Positions 28,312 to 36,275 of a DNA stretch of 64,000 bases are shown in pieces; the first letter of the stretch is position 1, and every line of letters begins with the position of its first letter. The notes under the pieces were generated by a model, which saw only the letters and a program-made list of their open reading frames with translations, did no database searches and was not told the origin of the DNA. The DNA is from Pseudomonadota bacterium. Lineage in GTDB: Bacteria > Pseudomonadota > Alphaproteobacteria > Caulobacterales > Caulobacteraceae. The translations under genes were made by a program, and so were the position numbers. The stretch covers positions 16,914 to 80,913 of the forward strand of contig CAUJHO010000001.1 in NCBI GenBank assembly GCA_963205025.1. The letters run 5' to 3'.

Positions 28312-28436
28312 CATCCCCGCGAAAGCGGGAATCCAGTGCTTTGGGTGACCTGTCGGTGCTGAACCTCGCTCTGACTGGAGTCCAGGACCGCCCGCGTTGC
28401 GATGGACAGACCTGGATCCCCGCTTTCGCGGGGATG
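28312..28436. repeat. 125-bp element with 25-bp terminal inverted repeats
   Basis: The left arm (28312-28336) begins CATCCCCGCGAAAGCGGG and ends ATCCAG. The right arm (28412-28436) is its reverse complement at 24 of 25 positions. Each arm contains a smaller hairpin (CCCCGC-GAAA-GCGGG type). It resembles non-autonomous MITE or REP elements common in alphaproteobacteria; no transposase is present. Confidence 0.7.
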
Positions 28437-28464
28437 CGCGGAAGCGTTTACCTGACCCCTATCC

Positions 28465-28815
28465 TCAGCTTTCGGCGATGGTGTCGAAGGCCCCGAAGAT
28501 CATGCGCTTGCCGTCGAACGGCATGTCCATGCCGCCCATCGGACCCTCAGGGTCCATCAGGATGGCCCAGGCGGCGTCGCGGGTGGCCTTGTCGGGCCAG
28601 GCGATCCAGCCGACCGCGACCGTCTCGCCGTCCTTCAGGGCGACGGCCTTCTTGAAGTCGGTGACCTGGCCGTCGGGAATGTCGTCCCCCCAGGTGTCGA
28701 TGACCTGCAGCGCGCCGTGCTCGCGGAAGATCTTTCCGGTCTTCTTGGCAAAGGCGATGTAGGCGTCCTTGCCGTCGCTGGGGGCGGCGGCGACGCTGAT
28801 GTCGAAATAGGTCAT
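28465..28815 (-). CDS. DUF1428-family protein
   Basis: A 116-residue protein. The family pattern is visible in YFDISVAAAPSDGKDAY, IDTWGDDIPDGQVTDFKKA, VGWIAWPDKATRDAAWA and MDMPFDGKRMIFGAF. DUF1428 (YbaA-like) proteins have a dimeric alpha/beta barrel fold with no known reaction. It is probably co-transcribed with the upstream VOC-family gene, 24 bp away. Confidence 0.85.
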   Translation of the reverse strand: MTYFDISVAAAPSDGKDAYIAFAKKTGKIFREHGALQVIDTWGDDIPDGQVTDFKKAVALKDGETVAVGWIAWPDKATRDAAWAILMDPEGPMGGMDMPFDGKRMIFGAFDTIAES

Positions 28816-28839
28816 GGGTATCTCCTTGAATGAGGGGGG

Positions 28840-29331
28840 TCAGCCGGCCGCGTCAGCGGCGGCCAGGATGGCGGCGATGTCGAGCTTCTTCATCGTCATC
28901 ATGGCTTCAAAGCCGGCTTTGGTGCGGGCGGGATTGGTGTCGTGATGCAGGTCCATCAGGACGCGCGGCGTGATCTGCCAGCTGACACCCCAGCGATCCC
29001 GGCACCAGCCGCACATGCTTTCAGAGCCGCCATTGCCGACGATGGCGTCCCACAGGCGATCGGTTTCGGCCTGGTCCTCGGAGGTGATCAGGAAGGACAC
29101 GGCCTCGGTCTGGGGGAAGCGCGGGCCACCATTGAGGCCCAGGAAGGCCTGGCCGGCGAGGGTGAACTCCACCATCAGCTCCTCGCCCGCCGGGGTGGAC
29201 GGATTGTCGGTGGGGCTGAGCGCCACATGGTCGATGCGGCTGTCGGGCAGGCCGAGCGAGACATAGAACTCGGCTGCGGCGCGGGCCTGTCCGAGGTCGT
29301 ACCAGATGCAGGGGCGGATCTTGTGGGTCAT
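28840..29331 (-). CDS. VOC-family (PhnB-like) protein
   Basis: A 163-residue protein of the vicinal-oxygen-chelate superfamily, PhnB/3-demethylubiquinone-methyltransferase-like subgroup. Visible are IRPCIWYDLGQARAAAEFY, FLGLNGGPRFPQTEAVSF, the CGWCRDRWGVSWQI segment, and a C-terminal MMTMKKLDIAAI. No function is established for this subgroup. It sits first in a two-gene unit with the DUF1428 gene. Confidence 0.85.
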   Translation of the reverse strand: MTHKIRPCIWYDLGQARAAAEFYVSLGLPDSRIDHVALSPTDNPSTPAGEELMVEFTLAGQAFLGLNGGPRFPQTEAVSFLITSEDQAETDRLWDAIVGNGGSESMCGWCRDRWGVSWQITPRVLMDLHHDTNPARTKAGFEAMMTMKKLDIAAILAAADAAG

Positions 29332-29354
29332 GGCGAAGGGCTCGGTAGGGTTCA

Positions 29355-29389
29355 GGTTCTAGGTTCTAGGTTCTAGGTTCTAGGTTCCA
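29355..29389. repeat. GGTTCTA heptamer tandem repeat
   Basis: Four exact GGTTCTA units (29355-29382) followed by one imperfect unit (GGTTCCA). Two units in inverted orientation (TAGAACC twice) lie at 29475-29488, about 85 bp away. The heptamer array could expand or shrink by slippage. It lies in the non-coding gap between the VOC gene and the next membrane gene. Confidence 0.85.
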
Positions 29390-29596
29390 GGGAGTGGGGT
29401 GGTGGGACCAGCATCGGGGGCGCAAGGCCGATCTCCCGGATCAATAGCGCGCCTGACCTCTATGCCCTATTCCCTAGAACCTAGAACCTTTGCTCCAGGC
29501 CTGCCGCGCGCACGGGGCGAGGCTGAACAGCAGGTTCCGGTCGCCATACCGCCCAAGGCGGGCTAGCCTCTCGACCGGATCGGGAGGAGGTCGACG

Positions 29597-30217
29597 ATGA
29601 ACTGGATGAACCTGGCGCGGGCGGCGAAGGTCATCGCCCTGGTGCTGTTTCTCACGCCGTGGCTGGTGGTGTCCTGCGAGAGCAGCCCGCTGATCGAGGC
29701 GTCGGGACTGGATCTGATCCTCGGCGATGTAGAACCGTCGGATCAAAGCATGATGGGTGGCTTCATGGGATCGGCGGAGGTTCAGGTCGAAGCTGGCGAT
29801 CAGTCGCCGGCCGATCAGTCCCTGAATGGCGCGCGCTGGTGGGCCTTGGCGGGGGCCGTTCTGATCGCGCTGGGTCTGGTTCTCGGGTTCGTCCTGCGTC
29901 CGGCCCGGGCGGCGGCAATGGGGGCGGTGGCGGCAGGCGTCCTGGCCCTGGCCGCATTGGGCGGTGGCATGGCCTGGACCGATCACGCCTTCGATGAAGA
30001 GAAGCGCCAGGCGCTGGAGGCGCAGCCGGGCGGCGATACCGAGATGGATCAGTTCGGGCGCAACATGGCGGCCGGTGTCGCGGCTGCGATCCAGATGGAG
30101 GTCAAGCCGGGTTACTGGGGCACACTGGCGGCCCTGGGTCTAAGCGTCCTGGCGGCCTTCATGGCCATGAACGGGGCGGGGATGCCACGCATCACCCTGG
30201 GGCCGGGCAACAACTAG
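29597..30217 (+). CDS. Membrane protein of unknown function
   Basis: A 206-residue protein with about four hydrophobic segments: VIALVLFLTPWLVVSC near the N-terminus, WWALAGAVLIALGLVLGFVL, AMGAVAAGVLALAALGGGMAW, and YWGTLAALGLSVLAAFMAM. A Cys at the end of the first segment is followed by an acidic extracytoplasmic loop (about 28-75). I do not recognise the family. It is ten bases ahead of the MscS-like gene, so the two are likely co-expressed. Confidence 0.6.
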   Translation: MNWMNLARAAKVIALVLFLTPWLVVSCESSPLIEASGLDLILGDVEPSDQSMMGGFMGSAEVQVEAGDQSPADQSLNGARWWALAGAVLIALGLVLGFVLRPARAAAMGAVAAGVLALAALGGGMAWTDHAFDEEKRQALEAQPGGDTEMDQFGRNMAAGVAAAIQMEVKPGYWGTLAALGLSVLAAFMAMNGAGMPRITLGPGNN

Positions 30218-30226
30218 GCGGGCGAC

Positions 30227-30829
30227 GTGACGCATCTTCTTGAACAGGCGGTGGCCCTTTTCAATCCGGCGACGGTGCAGGGGGCGCTATTGCTGGCGCT
30301 GGTGCTGCTGCTGGCTGGATCTGTCGGGGCCAACCTGATCCATCGAACCCTGCGCGAGGTGATCCTGCACGACCACGCACAGCGGATCGACCAGATCGCC
30401 CTGTCTTTCCTGAGCCGACTGCTGGTCCTGGCGATGTGGCTGCTGCTGGCAACCGCCTATGCCCATCTGGTGCCGGCCCTGAACCGGCTGGGATCGGCCC
30501 TGCTGGCCGGGGTCGGCCTGGCCTCGGTGGTGATCGGATTTGCGGCCCAGACGACGTTGGGCAATCTCGTCTCCGGGATCAGCCTGGTGCTCTACAAACC
30601 CTTCAGGAAGGGGGATCGGCTGTCGGTCATGGCCCCGACGGCCGACCAGTGCGAGATCGGCGTGGTTGAGGACATCACCCTGGGCTTCACCACGCTGAAG
30701 ACCGACGACGGACGCATGATCATCATCGCCAACGGGGCCATGGCCCAGCAGGCGATGATCAAATGGCCGGTCGCCAAGGTGCCACCTGCGGATCCGGTGA
30801 AGCTGCTTGGAAAAAAGGCCGCGTCCTAG
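30227..30829 (+). CDS. Small MscS-family mechanosensitive channel
   Basis: A 200-residue MscS-like protein. Three membrane segments are followed by the pore-lining TM3 region (GLASVVIGFAAQTTLGNLVSG) and a short beta domain (YKPFRKGDRLSV, IGVVEDITLGFTTLKTDDG, MIIIANGAM). The large C-terminal alpha/beta domain of E. coli MscS is absent, so this is a short form. The start is GTG. It probably protects against osmotic downshock; its upstream partner is the unknown membrane protein. Confidence 0.8.
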   Translation: MTHLLEQAVALFNPATVQGALLLALVLLLAGSVGANLIHRTLREVILHDHAQRIDQIALSFLSRLLVLAMWLLLATAYAHLVPALNRLGSALLAGVGLASVVIGFAAQTTLGNLVSGISLVLYKPFRKGDRLSVMAPTADQCEIGVVEDITLGFTTLKTDDGRMIIIANGAMAQQAMIKWPVAKVPPADPVKLLGKKAAS

Positions 30830-30849
30830 AGCAGGCTTCAGATCAGGCT

Positions 30850-31062
30850 TCAGGCGCGGATGTCGAGCAGGGCCTCGGTCATGGCGTCGGCGGTCTCCAG
30901 CACCTGGAGATTGGCGGTCAGCTCGATGACGGCGTTCAGACGCTCGACGGCCTCATCAGCGACAGCGTCGAGCGGATGACGCGCGGTGCGCTCGGCACTG
31001 GCGGCGAAGCGGTCGAAGGCGTTGCGGATGCCGGAGGCGGCATTGGCATAGACGGCGTTCAT
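30850..31062 (-). CDS. Small flagellar rod/hook-type D0-domain protein
   Basis: A 70-residue protein that looks like the two ends of a rod or hook protein joined directly. The N-terminal half (VYANAASGIRNAFDRF) follows the AxSG-x-x-A pattern of axial-protein N-helices. The C-terminal half (LTANLQVLETADAMTEALL) follows the YxANxxVxxTADxM-x-x-LLDI pattern of their C-helices. No central domain exists. A flagellar role is an inference from this pattern; no flagellar gene is nearby. Confidence 0.6.
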   Translation of the reverse strand: MNAVYANAASGIRNAFDRFAASAERTARHPLDAVADEAVERLNAVIELTANLQVLETADAMTEALLDIRA

Positions 31063-31141
31063 GGGTCCCTCGCGTTCTGCGACGGATCAACATGACCCCG
31101 GCGGGCCTAAGGGCGCGTGGACGATCAGGGTAAGCGAAGGC

Positions 31142-32344
31142 TTAAGCTGCCGCCTGCGGTGGGGGTGGTTCGGCGGGGGCAGGTGCAGGGGTCTGGCGGC
31201 GAAGCCGGGATCGACCCATCCTCCACAGGAAAAAGCCGATGCCGCCTGCGACCACCAGAACGATGACGGACAACAGGGGCCGGAAGGCAAACCAGGCGAT
31301 TGCGATGACCAGAGCGCCCAGCAGCACGCCCAGCAGCGTCGACACCAACCCCAGGCCCATGCCGACGACCGACCCGATCGGCGGAATGACATCGGCCAGG
31401 ACCCGCAAGGGGTTGAGGATCAGGCCGAAGCCGATCACCAGCACGACCAGGCCCCCGACCCGGATACCCCACAGCACAGCACGGTTCGCCGCCTGGGCTC
31501 CCTCGAACATCTGGGCGGCGGACACGCGCCCGCTTTCGACCAGCAGGATCGACTCGCCGTTGTCGGTCTGGAACGGGGCGAAGCCGTCGCCCACCTGGGC
31601 CGCGACGACGCTGACCGTGCCGGGCCGTACGACGCGCCAGGAGACGCGGGTATCCCCGATCGCGGGCGATCCCGGATTGGCCCCTAGATAGAGTTGGGAC
31701 GAGGAGGCGGTGGCGCGGCGGCCGGCCTGACCAGCCAGGGCACGCTGCGTGTCGGCGTCCAGGGTCAGGGCTTCGGTCGGGCCGATCTGCTCGATGACGC
31801 GGGTGTCGAGGCGATAGGCCCCCAGGCGTGCATCCGACGAGGTGAAGGCGGCCGCCTCGATTGGGAAGCCGGGATTCTGATGGCCATCGGGATTGTGGAA
31901 GTTGCTGGAATTCTCGGCGCTGCTGGACCAGATTCGTTCGTATTCATAGACGGTCACGGTCTCCTGGCCGCCGCCCAGTCGGGTCCGGGTCTCGCTGCGG
32001 GAGGTTTCGCGCCACTGGTACATCTCGACGTCGCGCAGCAGGCGCAGGGCCTGAACGCTGACCGGCCAGGCGTTGTCGGTCAGGGTGCCGGCCACGGTGG
32101 TGTCGCCCGTGGTATGGATCAGGGTCCCGTCCTGGGTAGGGTCGATGGTGTTGGCATCGACCGTCTGGACGACCCCGGCCCCCTCGTTGAGGGCGCGCTC
32201 GCGCTTGACGGCCCGACCTTCGTTCCAGCTGAGCAGCCAGACGCCGACCGCGAGCAGGATCAGCCCGACGAGGATACCGCCGAGAGAACTGCCCAGCCGG
32301 GAGAACCAGCCGGTGCGGGTGGTGACGGTCGATGAATCAGACAT
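31142..32344 (-). CDS. TMEM43/LUMA-family membrane protein
   Basis: A 400-residue protein. One membrane segment near residues 22-42 (GGILVGLILLAVGVWLLSWN) is followed by a large extracytoplasmic domain. Three or four segments lie at about 285-375 (VGGLVVLVIGFGLILNPL and others), then a Pro/Ala-rich tail. NEGRAVKRERALNEG and YEYERIWSSSAENSSNF match the bacterial homologues of human TMEM43. The bacterial role is unknown. It is divergent from the kinase-like gene. Confidence 0.85.
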   Translation of the reverse strand: MSDSSTVTTRTGWFSRLGSSLGGILVGLILLAVGVWLLSWNEGRAVKRERALNEGAGVVQTVDANTIDPTQDGTLIHTTGDTTVAGTLTDNAWPVSVQALRLLRDVEMYQWRETSRSETRTRLGGGQETVTVYEYERIWSSSAENSSNFHNPDGHQNPGFPIEAAAFTSSDARLGAYRLDTRVIEQIGPTEALTLDADTQRALAGQAGRRATASSSQLYLGANPGSPAIGDTRVSWRVVRPGTVSVVAAQVGDGFAPFQTDNGESILLVESGRVSAAQMFEGAQAANRAVLWGIRVGGLVVLVIGFGLILNPLRVLADVIPPIGSVVGMGLGLVSTLLGVLLGALVIAIAWFAFRPLLSVIVLVVAGGIGFFLWRMGRSRLRRQTPAPAPAEPPPPQAAA

Positions 32345-32459
32345 GGCGGCCTCCCAGGATGTACCTCCGTAGCATCGTTAGTTCGGTGAGTCAGGCGGCA
32401 CCGGTCCCCCCGGATGTCGACCGTGCCGCGCTTTCAACCGGCGGCTGAGGTGCCGAAAA

Positions 32460-32489
32460 GACCGCGATTAAGGGGAAAATAACGCGGTC
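32460..32489. repeat. Inverted repeat in a divergent promoter region
   Basis: GACCGCG (32460-32466) and CGCGGTC (32483-32489) flank an AT-rich 16-base spacer, in the 183-bp gap between the TMEM43-like and kinase-like genes. It could be an operator or a small hairpin; nothing further is seen. Confidence 0.4.
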
Positions 32490-32527
32490 GTGAGTAGTGT
32501 CCGGCTCGGACTGGCTTGGGGCCCCTG

Positions 32528-33934
32528 ATGATCGTTGACGAACTGCCCGAGGCCCGGGGCTGGGACCGTTTGCGACGCCCTGTCTGGCTGTTCGACAATG
32601 TCGCCAAGCGCCATCTGTATGCCAATGACGCCGCCCTGATCCTCTGGGGGGCCACAAGCCGTGAGGAATTCCTGGAGCGCGACTGCTCGGACCAGTCCGA
32701 AGCGGTCAAGGCGCGCACCCAGCGGCTGCTGGACGATACGGCAAACGGCGAGGTCGTCAGTGAGCGCTGGACCTTCTATCCCAATGGTGAGCCGACGCCC
32801 GCCAAGGTCCTGGCCAGTACCTTCCGGCTGTCGAATGGGCGCGCGGTGATCATGATGGAGGCCGAGGCGCTGGAGGTCGAGGCCGACCAGTTGCGCTCGC
32901 TGGAGGCCCTGCGGCACGCGCCGGCCGCCATCTGTCTGTTCCGACCGGGAGGCGGGGCCCTGTTCCGTAATCCGGTGGCCTATTCGATCTTCGGGCCGGG
33001 CGACCTGTACCTCGAGAAGCGCTACGAAAATCTGAGCGCGGCGAAAACCCTGCTGGCGGATGCCTGGACGGGCTCGCCGGGTTCGGCGTTGCTCAAGGCC
33101 GTGACACTGAACGGCGAGCGCTGGATGCACACGACCGCGCAGCGGGTGACGGATCCGGTGACGGGCGAGGCCGCCCTGCTGTGGGCCAGCCAGGACGTTA
33201 CGCCCCAGATCGAGGCCGAGATGTCCCTGGTCAAGGCGGCCGAACGCGCCGAGTCCGCCGAGGCGCGCGAGCGTCGCCTGACCGACCTGAGCCACGAAAT
33301 GCGGACTCCGCTGAACACCATTCTGGGGTTTGCCGAAATCCTGGAACGCGAGACGACGTGCCCGAAACAGACCGACCGCCTGCGGCGCATGCTGGCCGCC
33401 GGCCAGCAGCTGGACGCCCTGGTCAACGGCATGCTGGCCGAGGAGGCGCCCGACGAGACGAGCGGGTCCGGCAAGGCCGCGACCCCGGTGGTCGAGATCG
33501 AGGCCATGGTCCCGCCGCAACGCCTGCGAATCCTCTACGCCGACGACCATGAGAACAATCGGATGGTGGTCTCGGCCATGCTCGGGGCGCTGGGCTGGGA
33601 GTGCGATACCGTCAACGACGGGGCCCAGGCTGTCGAGCGGGTTCGCGCGGGCAACTATGATCTGGTCCTGATGGACATCCAGATGCCGGTGATGGACGGC
33701 GTCGAGGCGACGCGGGCCATTCGCGCGCTGGAGGGTGAGGCGGCACGAACCCCGATTGTCGCCCTGACGGCCAACACCCTGGACGCCCAGGTGCGGCGCT
33801 ACCGGGCGGCCGGCATGCAGGATTGCGTGGGCAAGCCGACCGCCATGGCCGAACTGATGCAGGTGGTGATGACCTGGGGCGGTGCCGGGGCCGAGGTCGA
33901 AATCGGCGCGCGCATGGCCCAGGTCGGGGGCTGA
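32528..33934 (+). CDS. PAS-HisKA-REC protein lacking the kinase ATPase domain
   Basis: A 468-residue protein. Two PAS-like domains (about 10-115 and 124-230) precede a dimerisation/phosphotransfer helix pair with His256 (DLSHEMRTPLNTILGFAE). The usual HATPase domain should follow, but after about 60 residues and a short linker comes a complete receiver: acidic pair in LYADDHENN, phospho-acceptor Asp383 (LVLMDIQMPVMDG) and Lys436 (VGKPTAM). No N- or G-boxes are present. It may act as a phosphorelay hub fed by another kinase, or be a shortened hybrid kinase. The start is ATG 32528; a TTG at 32516 is the alternative. Confidence 0.82.
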   Translation: MIVDELPEARGWDRLRRPVWLFDNVAKRHLYANDAALILWGATSREEFLERDCSDQSEAVKARTQRLLDDTANGEVVSERWTFYPNGEPTPAKVLASTFRLSNGRAVIMMEAEALEVEADQLRSLEALRHAPAAICLFRPGGGALFRNPVAYSIFGPGDLYLEKRYENLSAAKTLLADAWTGSPGSALLKAVTLNGERWMHTTAQRVTDPVTGEAALLWASQDVTPQIEAEMSLVKAAERAESAEARERRLTDLSHEMRTPLNTILGFAEILERETTCPKQTDRLRRMLAAGQQLDALVNGMLAEEAPDETSGSGKAATPVVEIEAMVPPQRLRILYADDHENNRMVVSAMLGALGWECDTVNDGAQAVERVRAGNYDLVLMDIQMPVMDGVEATRAIRALEGEAARTPIVALTANTLDAQVRRYRAAGMQDCVGKPTAMAELMQVVMTWGGAGAEVEIGARMAQVGG

Positions 33935-34080
33935 AACCGGCAACCCCGAGAGGCTCCCGGCCACCGGTGTCCCTTGCCGGGCCCCGGACGCGCGCCTCCT
34001 GAGACCTGGAGGCGCAAGACAGCCCTTGCAGCCGCCCTCAGCCTCGTGCGTTGTGTCGGCAGACAGGCGAGGGACAGCGG

Positions 34081-35856
34081 GTGACACTGCAACAGGGACT
34101 GGCGTTCGGCCTGGTCGGCCTGACGATCGTGGCCTTCATCTGGGGCCGGTTTCGCTATGACCTGATCGCCTGTGTCGCCCTGGTGGCCGGGCTGGCGGTT
34201 GGGGTTATTCCGGCCGAATCCGCCTTTGACGGGTTTCGCAACGATGTGACCGTGATCATCGCCTGTGCGCTGATCGTGTCGGCGGCCTTTTCGCGCTCGG
34301 GGATCGTTGAATGGGCGTTGAAGCCCCTGACGCCGCTGCTCAAGACCAATGCGACCCAGACGCCGGTTCTGACCGCGGTGGTGACGCTGCTGTCGATGTG
34401 TACCAAGAATGTCGGGGCCCTGGCGATCATGATGCCGGTCGCCATGCGGGTGGCGGCGGTGACCGGGACCTCGCCGTCGCGGCTGCTGATGCCGATGGCC
34501 GCCGGGGCCATGGCCGGCGGCATGGTGACCCTGGTCGGAACCTCGCCCAATATCATCGTCTCGGAGGTGCGCCAGCAGATCGAGGGTCAGCCTTTCGGCA
34601 TGTACGACTATGCGCCGGTCGGCCTGATCCTGACGGGACTGATCGTCGTGCTGGTGTCGCTGACCTACCGGGTCCTGCCCGAGCGTCGCAAGGGCGGTGC
34701 GGCCCTGCTCGGCGGGGTGGGGGACAATGTCTATCTGACCGAGGCGCGGGTGCCCGAAGGCTGGGTGCTGGAAAGCCGTACCGTCAGGCAGTTGACCGAT
34801 CTGGGGGAGGGTGGGGTCAACATCCTGGCCCTGATCCGGGGCGGTCAGCGTCGAGCCAAGCCGCATGGAAACGCCGCAGTTCATGCCGGCGATGTGCTGG
34901 TGCTGGACGGGTCACAGGAGGCGCTGCACCGCTTTCTGGCGCGCGCCCGGCTGGAGTTGACGCGCAACAACAAGCCGATCGCGACGGCCCCCCCGACCGT
35001 CGAGGTGATCAGTGTCGAGGCGGTCGTCGGCCGGCACTCCTCGCTGAGGGGCAAGTTCGTCAGCGAGGTGGATTTCTACGGCGATTACGGGATCAATGTG
35101 CTGGGCGTTTCGCGCACCGGCTATGAGCTGGTGCATCGGTTCCATCGTCTGAAGCTGGGGCCGGGAGACATCCTGCTGCTGCAGGGGGCCGAGGACGCCA
35201 TGCCCCCGGCCGTTCAGGGGCTGGACCTGCTGCCGCTGGTCGAGCGCGATGTGCAGCTGGGAACGGTCCGCAAGCGCTTCATGCCGGCCATCGTCCTGGC
35301 CCTGGCGATGATCCTGGTCGGCCTGGGTCTGGTGCATGTGGCCGTAGCCTTCTTTGCCGCTGCGGTCGTGACCGTGGCCCTGGGGGGACTCAGGATGCGC
35401 GACGCCTATGCCGCCCTGGACGGGCCGTTGCTGGTTCTGGTCGCGGCCATGATCCCGATCTCCAACGCCATCCAGGAGACCGGCGGCTCGGCCCTGATCG
35501 GCGAGTTTCTCTCCAACCTGTTCGTCGGCCTGCCGGGGGTTCTGGCGGTTGCCGGCGTGCTGCTGGCCTCGATGATCGTGACGCCGTTCCTCAACAATGC
35601 CGCGACTGTGCTGATCGTCGCCCCCATCGGGGCGACCATGGCCATGCAGCTGGGATTCGGCCCCGATCCGTTCCTGATGGCGGTGGCAGTCGGGGCGGCG
35701 TGCGACTTCCTCACGCCGGTCGGCCATCAGTGCAACACCCTGGTCATGCGACCTGGAGGCTACCGGTTCGAGGACTACGCCCGTCTTGGGGCCCCCTTGA
35801 GCCTCATGGTGGTGCTGGTGGCCCCCCCCTTGATCCTGACCTTCTGGCCGCTCTGA
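34081..35856 (+). CDS. SLC13/DASS-family permease with two TrkA-C domains
   Basis: A 591-residue membrane protein. Two half-transporter regions (about 5-205 and 400-590) contain the DASS signatures MVTLVGTSPNIIVSEVRQQ and IVTPFLNNAATVLIVAPIG. Between them, about 215-385, lie two TrkA-C (RCK_C) cytoplasmic domains (ESRTVRQLTDLGEGGVNIL and FVSEVDFYGDYGINVLGVS). Such proteins carry dicarboxylate, sulfate or similar anions; the substrate is unresolved. The GTG at 34081 has GAGGGA ahead of it and is preferred to 34051. Confidence 0.88.
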   Translation: MTLQQGLAFGLVGLTIVAFIWGRFRYDLIACVALVAGLAVGVIPAESAFDGFRNDVTVIIACALIVSAAFSRSGIVEWALKPLTPLLKTNATQTPVLTAVVTLLSMCTKNVGALAIMMPVAMRVAAVTGTSPSRLLMPMAAGAMAGGMVTLVGTSPNIIVSEVRQQIEGQPFGMYDYAPVGLILTGLIVVLVSLTYRVLPERRKGGAALLGGVGDNVYLTEARVPEGWVLESRTVRQLTDLGEGGVNILALIRGGQRRAKPHGNAAVHAGDVLVLDGSQEALHRFLARARLELTRNNKPIATAPPTVEVISVEAVVGRHSSLRGKFVSEVDFYGDYGINVLGVSRTGYELVHRFHRLKLGPGDILLLQGAEDAMPPAVQGLDLLPLVERDVQLGTVRKRFMPAIVLALAMILVGLGLVHVAVAFFAAAVVTVALGGLRMRDAYAALDGPLLVLVAAMIPISNAIQETGGSALIGEFLSNLFVGLPGVLAVAGVLLASMIVTPFLNNAATVLIVAPIGATMAMQLGFGPDPFLMAVAVGAACDFLTPVGHQCNTLVMRPGGYRFEDYARLGAPLSLMVVLVAPPLILTFWPL

Positions 35857-35887
35857 ACGGCGGCCCCTCAGGGGTGCTTGACGATCA

Positions 35888-35928
35888 CACATAGTATGCG
35901 GCATACACTGTGTGGTACACACTATGTG
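35888..35928. promoter_or_regulatory. Operator cluster before the PadR-type regulator
   Basis: Nested inverted repeats lie just upstream of the PadR gene. CACATAGT (35888-35895) pairs with ACTATGTG (35921-35928). TATGC-G-GCATA is at 35895-35905 and TGTGT-GGT-ACACA at 35909-35921. A TTGACG hexamer at 35878-35883 could be the -35 element, which would place the promoter under the operators. Autoregulation is the usual pattern for PadR. Confidence 0.7.
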
Positions 35929-35945
35929 ATAGCAAGTGAGGCCCG

Positions 35946-36275
35946 ATGGGCGAGACCGAAACCTATGAGGCGCTGAGGCTGGAGCTGCGACGCGGCTCTC
36001 TGGTCCTGGCGACCCTGGCACGGCTGAGGACGGAGCAATACGGCTATTCGCTGCGTATGGGGCTGGCCGAGGACGGCATCGAGATGGAGGAGAGCACCCT
36101 CTATCCGCTGTTGCGCCGACTGGAGAGCCAGGGCCTGCTGACCAGCGAATGGCGCGAGGAAGACAAGCGCCGAAAGCGCTTCTACCGCCTGTCGCCTGAG
36201 GGCGAGGCGGTGCTGAAGCGCCTGCACGATGAGTGGCGGCGCATCTCCGCGTCGCTGGACCGCGTGCTCGGATGA
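35946..36275 (+). CDS. PadR-family transcriptional regulator
   Basis: A 109-residue winged-helix repressor. The motif EQYGYSLRMGLAEDGIEMEE followed by STLYPLLRRLESQGLL is the PadR signature, and the wing is SEWREEDKRRKRFYRLSPEG. The C-terminal helix is short, as in PadR subfamily 2. The stop overlaps the next ATG (ATGA), pairing it with a HAAS-type membrane protein, a common PadR arrangement. Palindromes immediately upstream are its likely operator. Confidence 0.93.
   Translation: MGETETYEALRLELRRGSLVLATLARLRTEQYGYSLRMGLAEDGIEMEESTLYPLLRRLESQGLLTSEWREEDKRRKRFYRLSPEGEAVLKRLHDEWRRISASLDRVLG

Noticed and set aside
28312..29488. CRISPR array
   Set aside because: The repeats are inverted pairs or a 7-base tandem, without regular spacers; no cas genes are in the window.
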